From contig JAJYYR010000050.1 of assembly GCA_021800805.1 (NCBI GenBank), positions 1 to 6,314 on the forward strand: a DNA stretch of 6,314 bases, in the 5' to 3' direction. The position numbers and the translations under genes are program-made. This document shows, piece by piece, positions 1 to 5,773 of this stretch (position 1 is the stretch's first letter; each line of letters starts with the position of its first letter). The notes under the pieces were generated by a model, which searched no databases, was not told where the DNA came from, and saw only the letters and a program-made list of their open reading frames with translations. Origin of the DNA: a bacterium. GTDB taxonomy: Bacteria > SZUA-79 > Acidulodesulfobacterales > Acidulodesulfobacteraceae.

Positions 1-50
1 CCCGCGTTTGAAACAGAATCGGTCAAATTCCCGTCAACATATAATTTCAT
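1..50 (-). CDS. Start of an unidentified gene, truncated by the window edge
   Basis: An ATG at 48-50 opens a frame that runs off the left edge, giving MKLYVDGNLTDSVSNAG. It overlaps the stop of the GT9 gene in the classic ATGA arrangement (47-50) and has a perfect GGAGGA ribosome binding site, which together make it a genuine gene start in the same operon. Seventeen residues do not identify a family. The strand-turn-strand look of 'KLYVDGNL' could suit a small beta-rich protein, but that is a guess. Confidence 0.7.
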   Translation of the reverse strand, partial: MKLYVDGNLTDSVSNA

Positions 51-1777
51 ATCAAATCCTCCGGTTTATAATGTTTATGATTTTTTATCTTATCTAAAAA
101 TATTAACGAAACTTTTTTAAATATATTCAGTTGAAGTTTATATCTCGAATAACTTTTAAGCGAATCGACGGCAAGACCGAACAAATCGTAGCTTACGGAA
201 CTGTTCTGGTTTATAACGTGAATCTGGTTAAACAAAGATAAGTCGTCGTAAACCGAAGATAAATATTTTAATTCAAAATCTATAGATTTTATATTGCCGG
301 TATATTCCTCTATTTTTTTAGAATTAAAAGGGTCATGAATGGCCAGATTAATCATTTTTTTTGTCTCCGACATGCCTCTTTCGCATAAAGAGATAAGGCT
401 TTCTGCCGACTTTAGCTCTTCGCCCGCATCTAAGCTAAGATTATATTCTATGCCTTCAAAACAGTCAAGAAAAAGCTCGATTTCATTTTCGTCTATATTC
501 CAAAAATCTCCTTCATAATAATGTTCTAACGCTAATTTAAGTATTTTCAGCTTCAAATCTTTAAAGTTAAGCTTAATTTTTACTGCTGGAAAAAAATCGA
601 TGAATTCTTTAGAATCGAATCTCGACAGATACGGAATAATACCGGTATTTTTATATTTAGACAGTTTTTCGCTATAGCCGCTTTCTTTTTCAAGAACCAT
701 AAGCGACATATCGTAAATATATTCCGGCTTGATAAGTTCCCGGCATACCGGATTTAAACATTTAAGATTAAAATCGCACGGAAAACATCCTATATCAGGC
801 ACGACGAGCAGTCTGTTTTCGGCATAAGGTCCTGTTTCCAAAAAACCGACGTTTCCCGTATAAATAACGATTAATTTAGTCCCTGCCGCGACTCCTATAT
901 GCATTGTTCCGGTATCGTGGGTTATCAGAAGATTTGAGCGCCGGACGACGTAAACGAGGTCGGAAACCGAAGTTTTGCCGGTAAGGTTTATAAGCCTTTC
1001 GTCAGCGACGGAAGTTTCTATATAGCCGCCTGCTTTAACATCGTAATTTGCTCCAAGCAAAACAACTTTAATTTTTGGATTGCCGGATAAAAGCATCTTC
1101 GCTAATTCGGCAAAATAATCGTAACGCCATTTTTTAAGTTCCGTGGATGCTCCTATAGCGAAAGAAATGACCGTATCGTTTCCTTCTATGCCGTATTTTT
1201 TCAAAACTTCAAGCTCTTTATGTTCTCCGTCCATTTTTTTAATATCTAAATAGATGCTGTTTACGTGTATTTTATTTCCGCCTCGCTTTATCCTTAAGGT
1301 TCTTTCGTAAATATCTACGAGGTTTAAAACGCTTACTTTTCTGTTTTTAACCGCAGAAAATATATAGGCAATCATTTCGTCGTTAGAGACCACGGTTCCT
1401 TCGCGGGTTACCGATATGCCTATATTTTTTAACGCATTTAACATATAAAGGAAATATACGCTGAATTCGTCGTGTGAAAGATTTACGGCCAGGTCGTAAT
1501 TTACGTTTAAAATACCGTCGAACATAGCGTTTAAGGCTCTTAAAACTTCAGAATTAAATTCGAAATTGTTTGCTTTTAAGAGCTCAGATAGCCCAGTAAA
1601 ATCTATTGGTTTAATCTCATCTACATATGGCAGAAACGGTGCAATTTCGGCAAATTCGTTTGAGATTAAAAGTTTGACACGGCTTTCCGGATAGGTTAAT
1701 TTAATTTTTTTAAAAAGAGCGGTGGACTGAATAAGGTCGCCCATGCGGGTAAGGTTCAGTATGATTATATTTTTCAT
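47..1777 (-). CDS. GT9 (heptosyltransferase-family) glycosyltransferase A with C-terminal extension
   Basis: This is the second GT9-family enzyme of the operon, 576 residues. It shows 'LNLTRMGDLIQSTALF' at the N-terminus, with Asp14 at the catalytic position; 'AIGASTELKKW' (207-217), with lysines where the family contacts the donor; 'LTGKTS' (265-270); and 'THDTGTMHIGVAAG' (286-299). A four-cysteine cluster follows (Cys331, 334, 340, 345). After about residue 365 comes an unassigned extension of some 210 residues, predicted helical and rich in Lys, Glu and Leu. Many positions match the GT9 gene at 3620-5242 (for example 'Y-D/E-LAVNL', 'VKNR', 'VDIY'), so the two are diverged paralogs. The start lies 7 bases after the preceding stop; the nearest purine-rich site, GAAGGG at 1791-1796, is 13 bases away, so coupling is likely. 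The end overlaps the next start by ATGA. Probable flagellin glycosyltransferase; sugar and acceptor are inferred. Confidence 0.88.
   Translation of the reverse strand: MKNIIILNLTRMGDLIQSTALFKKIKLTYPESRVKLLISNEFAEIAPFLPYVDEIKPIDFTGLSELLKANNFEFNSEVLRALNAMFDGILNVNYDLAVNLSHDEFSVYFLYMLNALKNIGISVTREGTVVSNDEMIAYIFSAVKNRKVSVLNLVDIYERTLRIKRGGNKIHVNSIYLDIKKMDGEHKELEVLKKYGIEGNDTVISFAIGASTELKKWRYDYFAELAKMLLSGNPKIKVVLLGANYDVKAGGYIETSVADERLINLTGKTSVSDLVYVVRRSNLLITHDTGTMHIGVAAGTKLIVIYTGNVGFLETGPYAENRLLVVPDIGCFPCDFNLKCLNPVCRELIKPEYIYDMSLMVLEKESGYSEKLSKYKNTGIIPYLSRFDSKEFIDFFPAVKIKLNFKDLKLKILKLALEHYYEGDFWNIDENEIELFLDCFEGIEYNLSLDAGEELKSAESLISLCERGMSETKKMINLAIHDPFNSKKIEEYTGNIKSIDFELKYLSSVYDDLSLFNQIHVINQNSSVSYDLFGLAVDSLKSYSRYKLQLNIFKKVSLIFLDKIKNHKHYKPEDLI
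57..62 (-). promoter_or_regulatory. Ribosome binding site of the truncated downstream gene
   Basis: On the minus strand this reads GGAGGA, 6 bases before the ATG at 48-50 and inside the last codons of the upstream GT9 gene. It is the best ribosome binding site in the distal part of the operon and supports the overlapping start. Confidence 0.8.
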
Positions 1778-1784
1778 TGCCGGA

Positions 1785-3605
1785 TTACAGCCCTTCGAGT
1801 TTGACTAATTTTGATTTTACCGCCCATAACATTAAAATCATAGCTTCCGATTTTGACAGCCTGCCCTTGCCGCTCTTTATGCGCTCGACCATATCTCTAA
1901 TAGAAAGCGATTTCTTATCCGAAAACTGCATAATAAGGTCGTGAAGTTCTTTGTTTCCCTCTGTTTCTTTCAATAGCCCCGAAATATTTTCCTTTCTGGT
2001 TTCAAGTTTAGATTTTATCTGTTCGTATGAACTTAAAAGTATTATATTCATCATCTCGCGGACGCGGCTTTCATATGTATGGTTTTTAACGGCAGTTTCC
2101 CTGCCGTGAGCGGCGATAGCAAACCTTTCCTCTTCATTGGCAAGATAGTACTTTATTTTTTTTCTTAAATCGTCCACCGTTTCAAAGACGACCAAATCTT
2201 TCCCGTCTTCAAAGACTCCTTCCAAATACCTGCGCCTATCGACAAGCTGAAAACCTCCGCATGCTAAGATTTCGTAAACTCTCGGATTTAAAAAATCGCC
2301 GTTTGGATTTATATCCCAGTGCCACATAGAAGAATGAAGATTTATATTTATTTTGGAATAGTTATATATTTTAACGGCTTCTTCTTCCGTGAACCTCTTG
2401 CCGTCTTCCTGAATTAATAAGCTTAAAGGCAGTCCGACATACCAGTCGCTTCCCCATATTTTGAATTTAAAATCTATAAGCTGGGCAAAAACGTTTTTCC
2501 TGTTATAATAACCCGCTCCGGCAAAACTTACGTCGGAACCGTATTTTATTTTATCTTCTTCGTTAATTTCGGTAATTTTTTTATGGAAATCCGGCAGGCA
2601 GGCTAACGGAAGATAATGATAGTTATCGGCGCCGATATTTTTTAGCTCTTCAAAAAAATCGTCTTTCTGTATGGTAAAGAAATAATCGACGTTCTTGGCT
2701 ATAGTATTCCAGTAGGTAAGCGTCCTGAAATCTTCTACGAACCAGTATGCAGTTTTAATGCCCATACTCTTCAGCTTAAGAAGTGTTCTTTCGCTTGCCG
2801 GAGACTGCGCCATAAAAATAACCAGGTCGGGAGGTTCGTTAAAAACGGAAGAAAGAAGAGCTTCGGACATAAGGTTAAAAAGGCTCTGCTTTAACGAATT
2901 TACATGGTCCTCGTTTGGAGTAAATTCCCCCATATATTTATATGCGTCATAAAATTTTGAAAAATCGAGTATTTTTGCGTCGTATCCGAGGCCCAAAAGA
3001 GCCGAGTGCAAATAATTTCCGATTGTGGAAGAGCCTCCGTACATTGGCTGGACTACTAATACCTTGAAAGAAGACGGAGTAAAAAACTGGTTAATTCCGT
3101 AAAGCTTATAAGCTAAGCCGTATGCTTCGGGAAATATTTTCTTGTAAGAAGGCAGTTCGCAGAATAATATGTTGCCCTTATCTAGTTCCAGCTTTTGCAA
3201 AATTGCGGAAGCGTCTGCATAAACGTTTTCGCAGCCGTAATCTAAAACGGTAAGTTTTACAGTTTTCGGTAATTCGGAAACGTTGAAATTGCTTTTTATG
3301 AATCCGAAAGATTCTTCCGAGGGTTCGACGACTTCTATTTTTATTTTGCTTTCGTCTTTTTTTAATAAATCCGCTAAAGCTTCTATATGATAACCCGCGC
3401 CTAATCCGAAAACTATAATTTTATCCGGTATTCCTTCCGAATTAATCCTATCCATAATCTGAGCCGCCAATTTCCGACCTTCGGAAACCGGGTCGTAAAC
3501 CGAATGAACGGTAATTCCGTTAATCTTAAAAGACGGAGCGGATGCAACCTTTGTTTGAACTATCTCGAAATTTAAATCGTTACGGCTCATATTTGAATTA
3601 TTCAT
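1785..3605 (-). CDS. Three-part glycosyltransferase: Maf-like N-domain, DUF3880-like region, CgeB-type GT domain
   Basis: This 606-residue protein is probably a cytoplasmic glycosyltransferase acting on a flagellar protein. Residues about 25-175 resemble the N-terminal domain of motility accessory factor (Maf/DUF115) proteins: 'VHSVYDPVSEGRKLA' (33-47), the Rossmann-type 'VFGLGAGYHIEAL' (65-77) and 'VVEPSEES' (92-99). From 'FKVLVVQP' (180-187) a GT-B fold begins, with a DUF3880-like part to about 345 including 'GGSSTIG' (190-196) and 'WFVEDFRTLTYW' (288-299). Residues about 355-525 match the Glyco_trans_1_2 (CgeB) domain, with 'SDVSFAGAGYYNRK' (357-370) and the signature 'NPRVYEILACGGFQLVD' (440-456), whose Glu445 sits where such domains bind the nucleotide sugar. 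The last 75 residues are helical and charged. It begins 14 bases after the GT9 gene upstream, with no clear ribosome binding site; Met6 is an alternative start. Domain calls are from motif memory; the sugar is unknown. Confidence 0.85.
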   Translation of the reverse strand: MNNSNMSRNDLNFEIVQTKVASAPSFKINGITVHSVYDPVSEGRKLAAQIMDRINSEGIPDKIIVFGLGAGYHIEALADLLKKDESKIKIEVVEPSEESFGFIKSNFNVSELPKTVKLTVLDYGCENVYADASAILQKLELDKGNILFCELPSYKKIFPEAYGLAYKLYGINQFFTPSSFKVLVVQPMYGGSSTIGNYLHSALLGLGYDAKILDFSKFYDAYKYMGEFTPNEDHVNSLKQSLFNLMSEALLSSVFNEPPDLVIFMAQSPASERTLLKLKSMGIKTAYWFVEDFRTLTYWNTIAKNVDYFFTIQKDDFFEELKNIGADNYHYLPLACLPDFHKKITEINEEDKIKYGSDVSFAGAGYYNRKNVFAQLIDFKFKIWGSDWYVGLPLSLLIQEDGKRFTEEEAVKIYNYSKININLHSSMWHWDINPNGDFLNPRVYEILACGGFQLVDRRRYLEGVFEDGKDLVVFETVDDLRKKIKYYLANEEERFAIAAHGRETAVKNHTYESRVREMMNIILLSSYEQIKSKLETRKENISGLLKETEGNKELHDLIMQFSDKKSLSIRDMVERIKSGKGRLSKSEAMILMLWAVKSKLVKLEGL

Positions 3606-3619
3606 ATTTTCATATTTTT

Positions 3620-5242
3620 TTAAAACATTTTTAAAATATTAAGGGCGTTATCTAATAGTAAAATTATATCGTTAAAACTTTTCGATGCGCCTGACGAATT
3701 TAATTCGTCTATAAAATAATCGCATGCAAGTTTAAGATAGCTATAATTTAAACCTAACGATTTTACTGCGTCTTGAAATTTTTCGAAATATAAAGATTCT
3801 CCTTCTCCGCCGCCGAAGGACTTCAGTCCGTTTTCAAAAACGGTTTTTACGAATGAAATTTCGCGTTTCAAAGAATCCGCCGACTTCCTGTCTATTTTAT
3901 AATATTTATTCGTATATCTCAAAACATTATTTTTATCTATTGTTGCGTTATTTTTAGAAAGAACGTTGAGCCAGCAAAATTTTAATATTTCAGAAGCAAA
4001 TTCGTTTTTATTTATTTTAGGCTTATGCGTGGGGTAAAAGTGAATTGAATCCATATGCTTGCAGACGGCAACAGAAAAATTTCCTTTCTTTACGTTTGTA
4101 TTAATTCTTTTTTTAATCTCAGAAAGACGAATTTTTCCGTCTTTGCACGCCGGATACAATTTATTCTTAATAACCTGCATAAGTACCAGGTCAAAAACAT
4201 TTTCGGGATTTATGTCATTTTTGCAGGCAAAGTTAAACCGGCACGTTTCGTGCTGTAAACACGGATAACATTCTATTTTAGAATAAATTACGTATGAGTT
4301 TTCTATATGCGGTCCCGTTTCGTAAAAATTTGCGCTGCCGGTGAAAACGGAAACGGACGGAACGTTAAAAATCTGCGCTATGTGAAGTGTCCCGGTATCG
4401 GAAGCTATAATTATATCGAAATCTTTTATAAGATAAATAAGCTCGCTTAAATTAGTTTTTCCGGTTAAATCCATAATGCTTACGCCTGAAGGCAGGTTTT
4501 TTTTTATTTCTCCGGCGGCGTAAGATTCTTCCGCGGTTCCGACCAATATTATTTCGCAGTGAAGGTTTTCTGAAAGAAATTTAATCAGATTTGCATAATT
4601 TTTCGACTGCCAAACTCTTTTAGAATGCGTCGCCCCTATGGAAATACAAATTCTTAAAGGTTTGCCGTCCGTCAGCTTTTTTTTGTTTTTAACCTGTTTT
4701 TTTAAGTTTATAATATCGTATGAAGACTTTATTTCGGCGGGTTTTTCGCTTCCTATGAGCGAATATATATCTACTATGTTTATTCTGTTGAGGCTGCGGT
4801 TTTTTACGATATTAAAAAGGTAGTTTGCCGCCGCGCTTCTCGAAATCGATCCGGCGGTTTTAGAGGATTTGTCGAGTACAATAAAACCTCTTTTTTGCTC
4901 TTTAAAAAAACTTAAAAAAAGAGAATTGGTAAAATCGTAGTTTAAGTTTACTGCAAGTTCGTATTTAGAGGTAAAATCGGATAAAAACAAATCGAATCTG
5001 CTTAAACTTTCGGCGGATATACCGGGAGGTATTAACAGGCTTTCATAAGTAAAAAAATTTATGCCTACGTTAAAAATATTTTTTATATTATATATGTTTT
5101 CGTCTATTAATAAGCCGATATTTTTTGCTCCGGTTCCGTCTGAGAAGGCTAACGCTTCTATAAGCGGAATAGATTGAAAAAAATCGCCTAATCTTCTCGT
5201 CTGGAATATAAAGATACTATTATAACCGTTATTATTTCCCAT
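3620..5242 (-). CDS. GT9 (heptosyltransferase-family) glycosyltransferase B with C-terminal extension
   Basis: This is a GT-B fold enzyme of the GT9 family, whose best-known members transfer heptose from ADP-heptose to lipopolysaccharide or protein. Seen in the 540-residue protein: 'TRRLGD' with Asp20 at the family's catalytic Asp position; 'SIGATHSKRVW' (201-211) at the start of the C-terminal Rossmann domain; 'LTGKT' (259-263); and 'SDTGTLHIA' (281-289), the donor-binding signature. Just after the core is a four-cysteine cluster (Cys325, 328, 334, 340). GT9 enzymes usually end near 320-370 residues; this one has about 180 more, partly alignable with the tail of the GT9 gene at 47-1777. The start follows fliS by 12 bases in the same frame, with no visible Shine-Dalgarno, so coupled translation is likely. 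Beside fliD and fliS it probably glycosylates flagellin. The fold is firm; donor sugar and acceptor are inferred. A lipopolysaccharide role is the alternative. Confidence 0.88.
   Translation of the reverse strand: MGNNNGYNSIFIFQTRRLGDFFQSIPLIEALAFSDGTGAKNIGLLIDENIYNIKNIFNVGINFFTYESLLIPPGISAESLSRFDLFLSDFTSKYELAVNLNYDFTNSLFLSFFKEQKRGFIVLDKSSKTAGSISRSAAANYLFNIVKNRSLNRINIVDIYSLIGSEKPAEIKSSYDIINLKKQVKNKKKLTDGKPLRICISIGATHSKRVWQSKNYANLIKFLSENLHCEIILVGTAEESYAAGEIKKNLPSGVSIMDLTGKTNLSELIYLIKDFDIIIASDTGTLHIAQIFNVPSVSVFTGSANFYETGPHIENSYVIYSKIECYPCLQHETCRFNFACKNDINPENVFDLVLMQVIKNKLYPACKDGKIRLSEIKKRINTNVKKGNFSVAVCKHMDSIHFYPTHKPKINKNEFASEILKFCWLNVLSKNNATIDKNNVLRYTNKYYKIDRKSADSLKREISFVKTVFENGLKSFGGGEGESLYFEKFQDAVKSLGLNYSYLKLACDYFIDELNSSGASKSFNDIILLLDNALNILKMF
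4497..4505 (-). repeat. A9 homopolymer tract inside a glycosyltransferase gene
   Basis: On the coding strand nine consecutive A residues encode the Lys-Lys-Asn of 'EIKKNL' around residue 246-250 of the GT9 enzyme at 3620-5242. It is the longest homopolymer I found in the window. The frame is intact here. Runs of this length can cause polymerase slippage, but tracts of 7-8 are common throughout this AT-rich sequence, so function is uncertain. Confidence 0.5.
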
Positions 5243-5254
5243 TAAAAGGACATA

Positions 5255-5728
5255 TTAAACAGAGACGGCAATACCGCCTGCGGCCGGCATATTTGAAATA
5301 CCGGAAGCGGCCGATTGAGCGTTTAAAGACATACCGGCATTGGAAACGCCGGCATTTTGTTTTTTATCTTTTTCGATTATAATCTTCCAGCCGTTTAAAA
5401 GATTTTGGAGTATATTAAGCGACTCGTCAAGCTTATGGGCGTCTTTCTTCAGGTTAGCCGTCGTCAGATGGATTGACAAAAAAGTATAAAGTTTGTTTAA
5501 ATTTCTTGCGGTTTCCCCGCCCTTTTCCATATTGAGCCTTGTGTTAAGCTCGTTAATAATGGAGACGGCGTTAGATATATTTATCGACTTGCCGGCATAA
5601 TCGTTTTGCGCAAGTTTTTCTTTAGCCTCCTTCACAAAATTAATGGCTCCTTCATATGCCATAATAATAAGAGTCCCCTGGTCAACCGTGTTAACGTTGG
5701 TATTTTCGTATTTAGAAATTGCATCCAT
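5255..5728 (-). CDS. fliS: Flagellin-specific export chaperone FliS
   Basis: FliS binds the disordered C-terminus of newly made flagellin in the cytoplasm, prevents its premature polymerisation and delivers it to the flagellar export gate. At 157 residues it is somewhat longer than the usual 125-140. Residues 7-118 carry the family pattern: Tyr7 near the N-terminus, 'TVDQGTLIIMAYEGAINF' (14-31), 'IINELNTRLNMEKGGE' (57-72), 'NLNKLYTFLSIHLTTAN' (76-92) and the conserved Trp114 in the last helix, giving an all-helical bundle. The extra length is a low-complexity Ala/Asn/Ser/Gly/Met tail from about residue 123, not part of the usual fold. The start is set by a strong Shine-Dalgarno sequence at 5738-5745. 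It ends 12 bases before a glycosyltransferase gene and in the same frame as it. Assignment is very likely; the tail's role is unknown. Confidence 0.95.
   Translation of the reverse strand: MDAISKYENTNVNTVDQGTLIIMAYEGAINFVKEAKEKLAQNDYAGKSINISNAVSIINELNTRLNMEKGGETARNLNKLYTFLSIHLTTANLKKDAHKLDESLNILQNLLNGWKIIIEKDKKQNAGVSNAGMSLNAQSAASGISNMPAAGGIAVSV
5258..5362 (-). other. Low-complexity tail-coding segment of fliS
   Basis: This segment encodes the last 35 residues of FliS, made mostly of Ala, Ser, Asn, Gly and Met. It includes a short peptide repeat, SNAG-V/M-S, whose DNA shows the 8-base string ccggcatt at 5334-5341 and again at 5349-5356, 15 bases apart and so in frame. It is visibly richer in G+C than the surrounding DNA. 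Confidence 0.6.
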
Positions 5729-5773
5729 AAAAATTTATCCTCCCTAAAATTTATTTTATATAAATAAAACTTA
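5729..5773 (-). other. fliD-fliS spacer, AT-rich
   Basis: This 45-base spacer is the longest intergenic stretch in the window and is almost pure A+T apart from the fliS ribosome binding site. It contains an AT-only imperfect palindrome (5754-5759 pairing with 5764-5769, 4-base loop) that is too weak to act as a terminator. A TATATAAAAT-like string could pass for a -10 box, but no matching -35 element is convincing. I read it as an ordinary operon spacer. Confidence 0.6.
5738..5745 (-). promoter_or_regulatory. Strong ribosome binding site of fliS
   Basis: On the minus strand the sequence reads AGGGAGGA, 9 bases before the fliS ATG (5726-5728). It contains the full GGAGG core, so it fixes the fliS start and makes fliS translation independent of fliD. 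The three glycosyltransferase genes downstream lack such a site. Confidence 0.85.

Noticed and set aside
2758..2952. Plus-strand open frame of 64 codons
   Set aside because: It lies wholly inside the CgeB-type glycosyltransferase gene on the other strand, has no family-like features, and the minus-strand reading is clearly the real one.
3606..3640. AT-rich TTTTAAAA repeats at the GT9-CgeB junction as a terminator or regulatory repeat
   Set aside because: The copies are direct repeats without a stable hairpin and lie largely within the last codons of the GT9 gene; expected by chance at this base composition.
4055..4268. Two overlapping plus-strand open frames of 67 and 69 codons
   Set aside because: Both are antisense to the GT9 gene at 3620-5242, overlap each other in different frames, and show no recognisable motif.
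4638..4823. Plus-strand open frame of 61 codons, Phe/Leu/Ile-rich and membrane-like
   Set aside because: The hydrophobic look comes from antisense reading of a Lys-rich coding stretch (poly-A codons give Phe); no independent support.
5754..5769. Palindrome in the fliD-fliS spacer as a terminator
   Set aside because: The 6-base stem is A/T only and unstable, and it sits just before a strong fliS ribosome binding site; termination here would silence fliS.
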